A stretch of 64,000 nucleotides of DNA from BQWY01 sp046351095 (GTDB lineage Bacteria; Nitrospirota; Nitrospiria; Nitrospirales; Nitrospiraceae). The position numbers were made by a program, and so were the translations under genes. Position 1 is the first letter of the stretch. Each line of letters starts with the position of its first letter. The notes beneath the pieces are model-generated. The model ran no database searches. It was given only the letters and a program-made list of their open reading frames with translations, and was not told the origin of the DNA. This document shows positions 1-6,730 of this stretch, piece after piece. The DNA lies in assembly GCA_046351095.1 (NCBI GenBank), contig JAXLZC010000001.1, positions 2,728,001 through 2,792,000 of the forward strand. Reading direction: 5' to 3'.

Positions 1-63
1 CGCGTGGTCAAGTTCCGTGTCGCGAAGATGGCGAAAGATTCCATCCTCGGCAACAAGAAGTAA
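1..63 (+). CDS. C-terminal end of a small basic protein, probably HU/IHF-family DNA-binding protein (partial)
   Basis: Only the last 20 codons are inside the window, ending with TAA at 61-63. The visible tail (RVVKFRVAKMAKDSILG, then NKK) is basic and resembles the C-terminal arm of HU-family nucleoid proteins, which often end in a similar K-F-R-V-A-K stretch. A strong hairpin terminator follows 25 bases downstream, fitting a short, highly expressed single gene. The family call rests on a short tail only; another small basic protein cannot be excluded. Confidence 0.45.
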   Translation, partial: RVVKFRVAKMAKDSILGNKK

Positions 64-87
64 AGGCGTCGAGGTACCTGGTAATGC

Positions 88-125
88 AAAGGGCCGGTCC
101 CGTGAGGGGCCGGCCCTTTCTATTT
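88..125 (+). terminator. Rho-independent terminator after the HU-like gene
   Basis: Bases 88-97 (AAAGGGCCGG) pair perfectly with 110-119 (CCGGCCCTTT) around a 12-base loop. The right arm ends in three T and is followed by CTATTTG. It lies directly after the stop codon of the partial gene at the window start. Confidence 0.8.
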
Positions 126-279
126 GTCGCACCTGTTGTGCGGCTGTGTTGTCGGAACGTTTTCTTGTGATGATGAACCTACGAAACGGCGAGCGCGGTC
201 CCTACGTAGAGGCGCGAGAGAAGTAGGAAGCAAAACGAGAAGGGGCGCGTACGAACGAGCAGGCGGTTGCGCGGCAGCA

Positions 280-555
280 CTAATACAATATTGGACTCAA
301 GCCCGTTCCACCGAATCCATCGTGTCCGACGAGGCGAACCGCATCGCCATCCTGGACCAGCGATTCTTCACTCGCGATACGTTTGTTGACCGTCACCAGC
401 ACCTTCTTTTCGCGCAGTAATTGCAGCACTGGGCGCAAGGTCCGTCCCTGCCGTTGGATCAATTGTCGGACGTTCAAGGGTGCCGGAATCGCGCAGGTGA
501 AGTCCCGTTCCCCTTCATCCGTCTGCAGTTGTCCCATCAACGTGATCGTAACCAT
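280..555 (-). CDS. MoaD/ThiS-like ubiquitin-fold small protein with a C-terminal tail after Gly-Gly
   Basis: The product has 91 residues. It has the outline of sulfur-carrier proteins of the MoaD/ThiS family: beta strand at the start (MVTITLMGQL), a central helix, VTVNKR near residue 54, and DGDAVRLVGHDGFGG near the end. DGD followed about ten residues later by Gly-Gly is the family hallmark, because the terminal glycine is adenylated and thiolated. Here eight more residues (TGLSPILY) follow the Gly-Gly, so the carrier would need trimming to become active, or it is not a carrier. Start ATG at 555 has AAGGATA upstream. It stands alone, divergent from the gene at 643; no E1-like or JAMM peptidase gene is in the window. 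Confidence 0.65.
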   Translation of the reverse strand: MVTITLMGQLQTDEGERDFTCAIPAPLNVRQLIQRQGRTLRPVLQLLREKKVLVTVNKRIASEESLVQDGDAVRLVGHDGFGGTGLSPILY

Positions 556-642
556 GGCCGCTATCCTTCTTTGTGTGCCTGAGTCGTCAGTGGCGCCGCC
601 GTTAGATTGACGGATCTTGGGGGCGTCTGTTAAGGAAACCGC

Positions 643-1044
643 ATGCAGTCCCTGGATGTCAACCGCCCCGGCATGGAAGACCTGCAATTTGTGCTGGTGG
701 TGGCCGCGCTCTGCACGTCCGACATTGAGACGTTGAATGTGCCGATGGCCGTGCGGACGCAGCTGTTCGATCGGTGCTGGGCGTTGCTGCATGAGGAGCC
801 GCCTCCGACGGATTCCGCATTGCGTCGGTTGGATGTACGTATGGGGACCGAAGTGACGCTGCAGGCGCTCGTGGCAACGATTCGTGAGACTTTGGGCGAA
901 GCCGGTATCGATCGTCTGACCTGGGACCATCCGCCGAGTCCGCCGACCATGCCGACATCTCCGCAAGCGGCGCCGTTAGTGGATCGGCTCAAGTGGTTCG
1001 ATCCGGGCGACCCTGCGGGACCTGCATCTAGTGCATCAAATTGA
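643..1044 (+). CDS. Hypothetical protein, 133 aa
   Basis: I do not recognise this protein. It begins with ATG preceded by AAGGAAACCGC, a good ribosome-binding site. The first 100 residues look alpha-helical and mildly acidic (for example DLQFVLVVAALCTSDIE), while the last 35 are proline-rich. No signal peptide or obvious catalytic motif is visible. It ends 34 bases before the rfbC start and could be cotranscribed with it. The opposite strand is also open here, but the start context favours this strand. Confidence 0.5.
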   Translation: MQSLDVNRPGMEDLQFVLVVAALCTSDIETLNVPMAVRTQLFDRCWALLHEEPPPTDSALRRLDVRMGTEVTLQALVATIRETLGEAGIDRLTWDHPPSPPTMPTSPQAAPLVDRLKWFDPGDPAGPASSASN

Positions 1045-1078
1045 TCTGTTCTCTTGTCTGAACGACTGCCTTATTTCC

Positions 1079-1630
1079 ATGAACACCCTCTCGACTGCGC
1101 TTCCGGATGTTGTGTTGCTTGAGTTGGATGTGTTTCGGGATTCCAGAGGATTGTTCTTCGAAATCCATCGCGAGCCGCGATATCGCGAGGCGGGAATCGT
1201 CGGACCGTTCGTGCAGGACAATTTTTCACGTTCGATCCGGAACGTTTTGCGCGGACTGCATTACCAACTCGATCAGCCACAAGGAAAGCTCGTGACGGTG
1301 CTGTCTGGAACGGTCTACGACGTGGCGGTGGACGTCCGTGCAGGCTCGCCGACGTTCGGGCAATGGGTGACCTGCGAGTTGACTGGAGAGCGGCCGCAGC
1401 AATTGTATATCCCGCCAGGCTTCGCGCACGGATTCTGTGTACTCAGCGAGACGGCCGATTTTCTGTACAAATGTACGGATACGTATGCGCCGCGCGCGGA
1501 GCGCGGCATCATCTGGAACGATCCGACGCTGGCAATCCCTTGGCCGGTGACGGAGCCGCTCCTGTCGCCCAAAGACCAAATCTTCCCCACGCTTGCCGAC
1601 GCAACGGCAGAATTGCCCCGCTACACATAG
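1079..1630 (+). CDS. rfbC: dTDP-4-dehydrorhamnose 3,5-epimerase
   Basis: The product (183 aa, normal family length) is an RmlC-type cupin that epimerises C3 and C5 of dTDP-4-keto-6-deoxyglucose on the way to dTDP-L-rhamnose for cell-surface polysaccharide. Recognisable segments are DSRGLFFEIHR near the start, FVQDNFSRS, NVLRGLHYQ (with the catalytic His), QGKLV, and YIPPGFAHGFCVLS, followed by Y-K-C-T-D-T-Y. A longer open frame begins at 1031, but its extra 16 residues are atypical, so ATG at 1079 was chosen. The other rml genes are not in this window. Confidence 0.92.
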   Translation: MNTLSTALPDVVLLELDVFRDSRGLFFEIHREPRYREAGIVGPFVQDNFSRSIRNVLRGLHYQLDQPQGKLVTVLSGTVYDVAVDVRAGSPTFGQWVTCELTGERPQQLYIPPGFAHGFCVLSETADFLYKCTDTYAPRAERGIIWNDPTLAIPWPVTEPLLSPKDQIFPTLADATAELPRYT

Positions 1631-1769
1631 CGCAAAGACTGTCTCGTTTGAGCCTGTTTGCCAACCCTGCGCGCTCCGCGTGCGCATGTATCGCTGTGCG
1701 CTTTCGTCCTGCACGGGCAGCGGAGTCTGTAGCATGGTCGCTTGACCTGCTATAAAACGCCATGGTAGG

Positions 1770-1784
1770 TAGGAATCATTCCTA
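1770..1784. promoter_or_regulatory. Probable PerR operator, 7-1-7 palindrome
   Basis: TAGGAATCATTCCTA is a perfect inverted repeat of 7 bases around one central base. This is the geometry of the Bacillus PerR box (TTATAAT-N-ATTATAA), with a different, more GC-rich sequence. It sits 16 bases before the perR start. A TTGACC at 1742-1747 and TAGGTA at 1766-1771 (18-base spacer) are a weak candidate promoter overlapped by the palindrome, which would suit autorepression. Confidence 0.6.
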
Positions 1785-1799
1785 GCTGAGTGTCACGCG

Positions 1800-2315
1800 A
1801 TGCCCACGTCGAAATTGTTATTGTCGGCGTCCGACGAAATCCGCTCACGCTTTCGTCAGGCCAAGTTGCGCCTCACGCCGCAGCGTGAGGCGATCTACGT
1901 CGCCTTGGTCGGTACCGATACCCATCCGTCCGCCGATGAGTTGCTCGCAATGGTTCGGAAGACGACTCCGTCCATTTCGGCCAATACGGTGTATTACACC
2001 TTGGCTGCGCTGCGGCGGGCCGGACTGGTGGCCGAGGTCAATTACGGACACGAGCGGGCGCGGTTCGACGGGAACATCGGGCCTCATCACCATGCGGTAT
2101 GCCAAGGCTGTCGGCATATCGTGGACATCGAGGATCGAGGCCTCGATCGTTTGGCGCCCGCGCTGGTGCGGGATGTGGTGCCGGAAGATTTCGAGGTCGT
2201 CGCGCATCGCGTGGATATTTTCGGCTTGTGCGCAACCTGTCGTCGGCAGGCACAGCCGCGTATCAGGCGCGGTGGTTCACATCGCAATGGGTCGTCAGTC
2301 ATCATAAGGAGGTAG
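1800..2315 (+). CDS. perR: Fur-family transcriptional regulator, PerR-like
   Basis: The product (171 aa) has the Fur layout: an N-terminal winged helix (LRLTPQREAIYVAL, then HPSADELL and SISANTVYYTLAALRRAGLV) and a C-terminal metal-binding dimerisation domain. RFDGNIGPHHHAVCQGC carries the His/Asp regulatory site ligands and the first Cys-X2-Cys; LCATC carries the second pair of the structural zinc site. The linked rubrerythrin and the 7-1-7 palindrome upstream favour peroxide sensing over iron sensing. The start of the next gene is three bases after the stop, with its ribosome-binding site inside this gene, so the two are cotranscribed. PerR rather than Fur or Zur is an inference from context. 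Confidence 0.8.
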   Translation: MPTSKLLLSASDEIRSRFRQAKLRLTPQREAIYVALVGTDTHPSADELLAMVRKTTPSISANTVYYTLAALRRAGLVAEVNYGHERARFDGNIGPHHHAVCQGCRHIVDIEDRGLDRLAPALVRDVVPEDFEVVAHRVDIFGLCATCRRQAQPRIRRGGSHRNGSSVIIRR

Positions 2316-2318
2316 CGT

Positions 2319-2747
2319 ATGGGAAAGAGTTTGAAGGGCACCAAGAGCCACGAGAATTTGAAAGAAGCCTTTGCGGGCGAGTCGCAGGCTAATCGTCGGT
2401 ATTTGTATTTTGCGCGCCGCGCGGATATCGAAGGGTATCCGGATGTCGGCGGGTTGTTCCGCGATACGTCGGAGGCCGAAACCGGCCACGCGTTCGGGCA
2501 TCTCGATTTCTTGAAGGAAGTCGGCGATCCTGCGACGGGCTCGCCCATCGGCAATACGGACGCGAATCTCAAGTCCGCCATCGAAGGCGAGACCTACGAG
2601 TACTCGCAGATGTATCCGGGTATGGCCAAGACTGCGCGTGACGAGGGCTTCGCCGAGTTGGCCGAGTGGTTCGAGACCTTGGCGAAGGCGGAGCGTTCGC
2701 ACGCCAATCGGTTCACTAAGGGATTGGAGAGCCTCAAGCAGGCGTAA
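2319..2747 (+). CDS. rbr: Rubrerythrin, diiron domain only (no rubredoxin domain)
   Basis: The protein (142 aa) is a ferritin-like four-helix diiron protein that reduces hydrogen peroxide in the cytoplasm. Ligand motifs are visible in order: AGESQANRRY, SEAETGHAFGH, EGETYEYSQMY and KAERSHANRF, giving the E, E-X2-H, E and E-X2-H pattern. Classic rubrerythrin is about 190 aa with a C-terminal rubredoxin domain containing two Cys-X2-Cys pairs; that domain is missing here, so electrons must come from a separate partner, plausibly the Fe-S protein encoded next. ATAAGGAGGTAGCGT before ATG is a near-perfect Shine-Dalgarno sequence. Confidence 0.9.
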   Translation: MGKSLKGTKSHENLKEAFAGESQANRRYLYFARRADIEGYPDVGGLFRDTSEAETGHAFGHLDFLKEVGDPATGSPIGNTDANLKSAIEGETYEYSQMYPGMAKTARDEGFAELAEWFETLAKAERSHANRFTKGLESLKQA

Positions 2748-2840
2748 GCGGTATTTGGTTCGCGGTCGGCGGTACGGGACTCTGACCGGTTCCGTACCGC
2801 ATCAACTCACCTCGTGTGCGGCATTCGGTCGGCATTGAAT

Positions 2841-4124
2841 ATGAAAGCACTGACACTCATTCAGCCGCTCGATCCCGCCTCCCTGGAGGCGGAGACCCTA
2901 CGGATTTACGACATCTGCGACGGATGTCGCCGCTGCTTCAATCTGTGTCCGTCGTTTAATACGCTGCTCAACGCCATCGACGACCACGAGAGCGACGTCC
3001 ACAAGCTGACACCGGCCGAACATCACCGTATCGTCGATGAGTGTTACTACTGCAAGCTCTGCTACAACCACTGTCCATACACGCCGCCCCATCAATATGC
3101 CTTGGATTTTCCGCGCCTCATGGTGGCCTGGAAGCAGCGTTTGGCGGGGGAGCGCGGGGTTTCGTTTCGCGACCGACTGCTGACGAAAACGGATCTGTTG
3201 GGAGCGGTGCACAGTCGCATCGCAGGCCTGTTTAATTGGGCCATGGGACAGGCTTGGGCGAGAAAGATGATTGAGCGCGTTCTCGGTGTGCACGCCGAGC
3301 GCCATGTGTTGGCCTACCAGTCCGAAACGTTGACGCGCTGGTGGGCACGCCGGTCAAAACCGGCGTCCGCGGCGGCCACGCCGCCCAAGCGGAAAGTCGC
3401 GCTCTTTGCGAGTTGTCTCGTGAACTATCAGGCGACCGATGTCGGCAAAGCGACCGTGCAGGTGTTGGAGAAAAACGGGGTTGAGGTAGTCCTGCCCTCG
3501 CAGCACTGTTGCGGAATGCCGTCGTTCGACATCGGCGATGTCGACGCGATCCGCCGAGCCGCCGAGACCAGCGCCAAGACGTTTCTCCCCTGGATCGATC
3601 AGGGGTACGACATCGTGATTCCGGTTCCCAGTTGCAGCCTGATGTTCAAGCGCGAGTATGTAGAATTGTTTGCGGATGAGCCCAGTAAACGGCTGGCGGC
3701 GCATACGTTCGACGTCAGCGAATATCTCATGAAGCTCAAGCGCGAGTCGGCCTTGGCCATGGATTTCACCGCGTCGCCGGGCCGCGTGGCGTACCAAGTG
3801 CCCTGCCACTTGCGCGATCAAAACATCGGTTTCAAGTCGAAAGAGTTGATGGAATGTGCGGGCGCCCGTGTCGAAGCCATCGAGCGGTGCTCAGGTCACG
3901 ACGGCTCATGGTCGGCCAAGTCGGAATATTTTCCGCTGTCGATGACGATTGCGAAAAAGGCCGTCCGGGCGATCGAGCAGGAACCGGCGGATATCGTCGC
4001 CTCCGATTGTCCCTTGTCCGGACTGCAACTCGATCAAGCCGGGGCCACACAACACGTCAAGGGCCGGTTGACACAACATCCGATTCAAATCGTGCGCGAT
4101 GCCTACGGATTACCACGCGAATGA
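2841..4124 (+). CDS. Fe-S oxidoreductase, GlpC/heterodisulfide-reductase-like (two CCG domains)
   Basis: The product (427 aa from ATG 2841) has two 4Fe-4S motifs near residues 25-80 (CDGCRRCFNLCP and CYYCKLCYNHCP) and two C-terminal cysteine-rich CCG domains (HCCGMPSFD, and VPCHLRDQNIG with a later C-S-G-H-D). This is the layout of GlpC-type electron-transfer subunits. There is no membrane segment and no flavoprotein GlpA/GlpB partner nearby. In rubrerythrin-DUF3501 clusters this protein is the usual third member, and it may deliver electrons to the peroxide-reducing rubrerythrin; that role is inferred. It overlaps the next gene by four bases (ATGA). Confidence 0.85.
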   Translation: MKALTLIQPLDPASLEAETLRIYDICDGCRRCFNLCPSFNTLLNAIDDHESDVHKLTPAEHHRIVDECYYCKLCYNHCPYTPPHQYALDFPRLMVAWKQRLAGERGVSFRDRLLTKTDLLGAVHSRIAGLFNWAMGQAWARKMIERVLGVHAERHVLAYQSETLTRWWARRSKPASAAATPPKRKVALFASCLVNYQATDVGKATVQVLEKNGVEVVLPSQHCCGMPSFDIGDVDAIRRAAETSAKTFLPWIDQGYDIVIPVPSCSLMFKREYVELFADEPSKRLAAHTFDVSEYLMKLKRESALAMDFTASPGRVAYQVPCHLRDQNIGFKSKELMECAGARVEAIERCSGHDGSWSAKSEYFPLSMTIAKKAVRAIEQEPADIVASDCPLSGLQLDQAGATQHVKGRLTQHPIQIVRDAYGLPRE

Positions 4125-4708
4125 AACCGCTGCTGGCCGATGAGCTGATCGAGTACGCCGAGTACGAACGCCAACGCGACGAGTTTCGTCGGAAGATCAT
4201 CGCGCTGAAGCAGGCTCGGCGTCTCGCCGTGGGGCCGCAGGTGACGTTGTTGTTCGAGAATCGCGAGACTTTGCAGTTTCAGATTCAGGAGATGGTCCGC
4301 GCCGAGCGGATCGTCGATCCGGCGAAGGTGCAGGAAGAATTAGACGTCTACAACGCGCTGCTTCCAGGGCCTGGCGAACTGTCGGCGACGTTATTCATCG
4401 AAATCACCGACTCGGCGGACATCAAGCGCGACCTCGATGCGTTCCAGGGGATCGATCGTGGGCCGACGGTGTCGTTGTACGTCGGAGCCGAGCGTGCCTA
4501 CGGCGAATTCGAGGGGGGGCGGAGCAACGAGGTGAAGATCAGCGCCGTGCATTTTGTCCGGTTTGCGCCGAGTGCGGCCTGGCTGGCGGTCTTGGCCGAT
4601 TCCGCATCGCCTGCCCATGTGCGAATCGAGCATGGGGCCTATCGGTATGAAGTTGCCGTCCCTCCGGCATTGAGGGAGCAATGGCGGCGCGATCTAGCCA
4701 GCGCCTGA
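4121..4708 (+). CDS. DUF3501 family protein
   Basis: The product (195 aa) matches the pattern of DUF3501 proteins: an N-terminal helix (ADELIEYAEYERQRDEFRR), the segment GPQVTLLFENRETLQFQIQE, and a central T-L-F-I-E-I-T strand. The function of the family is unknown. It is almost always found downstream of rubrerythrin and a GlpC-like Fe-S protein, as here, and starts inside the stop codon of that gene (ATGA), so translation is coupled. No metal-binding cysteines or membrane segments are seen. A role in the peroxide-reduction electron path is inferred from context only. Confidence 0.85.
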   Translation: MKPLLADELIEYAEYERQRDEFRRKIIALKQARRLAVGPQVTLLFENRETLQFQIQEMVRAERIVDPAKVQEELDVYNALLPGPGELSATLFIEITDSADIKRDLDAFQGIDRGPTVSLYVGAERAYGEFEGGRSNEVKISAVHFVRFAPSAAWLAVLADSASPAHVRIEHGAYRYEVAVPPALREQWRRDLASA

Positions 4709-4808
4709 AGGTGGGCGGCGTATAGGCGTATCGGACGCGGTGGACAAGCGCGCGGGTCAGGTAGGGCGAAAAATCTGCATGGACAGCGCTATTTCTCCGG
4801 CCCTGCCG

Positions 4809-4837
4809 TTGACAGTGCCTAGGGGCAGCATTATAGT
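4809..4837 (+). promoter_or_regulatory. Sigma-70-type promoter for the ErpA-like gene
   Basis: TTGACA at 4809-4814 and TATAGT at 4832-4837 are separated by 17 bases, an almost ideal housekeeping promoter. The start codon of the Fe-S carrier gene lies 49 bases further, preceded by AAGGAGGA. Confidence 0.8.
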
Positions 4838-4885
4838 CTTTGCAGGCGGGTGTTAGTGCGCCTTTGATTGTAAGGAGGATCTCAC

Positions 4886-5206
4886 ATGGTAACGATCACG
4901 GATAAAGCTGAAGGCAAGATTCGCGAGTTGATGAAGGAAGAGCAGGACATCGAAGGGCTCCGTATCTACGTCCGTGGCGGCGGGTGCCACGGCTATCAGT
5001 ACGGTATGGCGTTCGAGTCCAAGGTGGGCGAGGACGATACCATCATCGAAAAGGATGGCATCAAGGTCATCATGGATCCGCAGAGCGCGCCCCTGTTGCA
5101 AGGTGCCGAAGTGGATTATGTCGACAGCCTGCAAGGCTCCGGGTTCTCTATCAAGAATCCGCAAGCTAAGACGACCTGCGGATGCGGCAGCTCGTTCAGC
5201 GCCTAA
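4886..5206 (+). CDS. erpA: A-type iron-sulfur carrier / insertion protein (ErpA/IscA family)
   Basis: The protein (106 aa) has the HesB/IscA fold with the three invariant cysteines of A-type carriers: one in GGGCHGYQYGM and two in TTCGCGSSF at the C-terminus. These proteins take Fe-S clusters from the IscU scaffold and hand them to apo-enzymes. It has its own strong promoter and ribosome-binding site, and lies apart from the ISC operon, which has a second A-type protein at 18809. ErpA rather than IscA or SufA is chosen because it is a stand-alone gene; the subtype is not certain. Confidence 0.82.
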   Translation: MVTITDKAEGKIRELMKEEQDIEGLRIYVRGGGCHGYQYGMAFESKVGEDDTIIEKDGIKVIMDPQSAPLLQGAEVDYVDSLQGSGFSIKNPQAKTTCGCGSSFSA

Positions 5207-5313
5207 TCGATCGCATTTGTTTCGTGTTGTGAGGGGCTAGGAACGGTCCATTCAGTGTGGGCTGGGCCTGGCCCCTCGCCATTTTTGACGCACCGCGTCG
5301 AGAGGTTCCCACC

Positions 5314-6111
5314 ATGCCGCTCGTGTATCTGACCAAAGGCATCGAGTTTTCCGCCGCTCATCGGTACCTGCGCGACGAATGGACGCCGGAGAAAAATCGC
5401 GAGGTCTTCGGCGCCTGTTACAACGAGCCGGGGCATGGCCACAATTATTTTCTCGATGTGACGGTCGCCGGCGATGTGGAATCGCAGACCGGCATGGTCG
5501 TCAACCTATACGACTTGAAGATCGTCCTCCTGCAGATGCTGGAGGAGTTCGATCACAAACACCTCAATTACGACACGCCCTATTTTAAGGATCGAGTGCC
5601 GACGCTGGAAAATGTCGCACGCGTACTCTGGAAGGCGCTGGAGAGGCATCGGAACATCGGCCAACTCTCGGTGTTGGAACTCGCCGAGGATGAAGATCTG
5701 AGTGTGACGCTGCGTGCCGAAAACGGCCTCGACCGGGCGTCTATCTCTCGCCGTTTTGAAGTGCCGACGGTTGTTGCCGGATCGGGAGGATCGATCGGTG
5801 GTGTTCGTGGACCAGTGACCGACCTCTGGGTGACCGTGCAGGGCCCGATCGACGATGTGACAGGAATGATTACGGACCTTCGTCGTTTAGACCGTATCGT
5901 GCGCGAGCATGTTGTTTCGCGTTGGGACACGGTTCGTTCTCCGCGTTCGACTTCCGGGCGGGCTGTATCGGGCGAGGAACTGGTTCGTCGCCTGTGGACC
6001 GCGTTACAGCCGGTATTGTCGGAGGCCGGTCAGTCGTCGGCTCTCGAACGTGTTAAACTCGTCGAATCGCGAGACCTCTGTTTTGAATGTTCAGCAACAG
6101 GTTCTCACTAA
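5314..6111 (+). CDS. 6-pyruvoyl-tetrahydropterin-synthase-like protein, two tandem domains
   Basis: The product is 265 aa, about twice a normal PTPS/QueD domain. The first half has the zinc-binding His residues (EFSAAHRYL and PGHGHNYF), the Cys four residues before H-G-H, and DHKHLN, as in enzymes that act on dihydroneopterin triphosphate (tetrahydropterin or 7-deazaguanine routes). The second half repeats the pattern weakly (LWVTVQGPIDDVTGMITDL aligns with the strand after H-G-H-N-Y), but the histidines are gone. ATG at 5314 was chosen over an upstream frame because the fold starts there. Substrate is undetermined; QueD-type or pterin synthase are both possible. Confidence 0.75.
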   Translation: MPLVYLTKGIEFSAAHRYLRDEWTPEKNREVFGACYNEPGHGHNYFLDVTVAGDVESQTGMVVNLYDLKIVLLQMLEEFDHKHLNYDTPYFKDRVPTLENVARVLWKALERHRNIGQLSVLELAEDEDLSVTLRAENGLDRASISRRFEVPTVVAGSGGSIGGVRGPVTDLWVTVQGPIDDVTGMITDLRRLDRIVREHVVSRWDTVRSPRSTSGRAVSGEELVRRLWTALQPVLSEAGQSSALERVKLVESRDLCFECSATGSH

Positions 6112-6161
6112 TCGGCTCGGCGTTGCGGCCGTAGCTGCGAACCTTCGAGGGCGAGCATCAC

Positions 6162-6497
6162 ATGGCGAAGACGCCTCGTGAACAACGCAAACATCCTCGT
6201 GTCCCCGTCCAATTCCGTAGTCATTTTTCTTCCCGCGGCCAGATGATCGCCGGAGACGGCGAGCTCAAGGATCTGTCCCCTGGCGGATGCCGTATTCACA
6301 CCGGCGTCGAAGCGCCAGTGGGGACGCGTTTGGAAGTCTGCCTGTTTTCCCACCCAGAGGCCGCGCCGCTGCTGGTGGATGAGGCTATCGTGCGGTGGGT
6401 CCAGCCCGGTTCGATCGGGTTGGAATTCTCGCAAGTCCGGGCGGAGCCCCGTCGGCGACTGCTCGATCTCTGTCGTCGTCTTGCCCCAATTACCTAG
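6162..6497 (+). CDS. PilZ-domain protein
   Basis: The 111-aa protein is a single PilZ domain, the common bacterial cyclic-di-GMP receptor. The N-terminal R-X3-R box is seen as RKHPRVPV at residues 9-16, and the D-X-S-X2-G-G box as DLSPGGCRIHT about 30 residues later; GLEFSQV closes the barrel. No output domain is fused, so it probably acts through a partner protein. It lies 50 bases after the PTPS-like gene on the same strand and 230 bases before the ZorA-like gene; no functional link to either is evident. Confidence 0.85.
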   Translation: MAKTPREQRKHPRVPVQFRSHFSSRGQMIAGDGELKDLSPGGCRIHTGVEAPVGTRLEVCLFSHPEAAPLLVDEAIVRWVQPGSIGLEFSQVRAEPRRRLLDLCRRLAPIT

Positions 6498-6530
6498 CCT
6501 GTTCCACGCGGCAAGCTTCTCCCTCTGCTA

Positions 6531-6543
6531 GGAAAGACTTTCC
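6531..6543. promoter_or_regulatory. Perfect 13-base palindrome in the gap before the ZorA-like gene
   Basis: GGAAAGACTTTCC is a 6-1-6 inverted repeat about 190 bases upstream of the ZorA-like start. It has an operator-like shape, but no second copy and no promoter pairing were found, so its role is open. Confidence 0.25.
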
Positions 6544-6730
6544 ACACCTCGTGCGACCTTGGTCTGCACCGTCTAGCCAACCAATTGAATTCGTTACGCT
6601 CGGCACAACATCACATCCGGCACAGTCTTTGAGTAGTTCCACGGCGGCACTCGATGACCGGCGCGGGGCTATGCGTACTACGGCATCTCCTGCCGACCAA
6701 TCGTTCTTCTTTCATCAGTAGGTGATGAAC

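Noticed and set aside
280..966. One 228-aa minus-strand protein covering 280-966
   Set aside because: Only the last 91 residues have a recognisable fold and a start with ribosome-binding site; the upstream part overlaps the plus-strand gene at 643.
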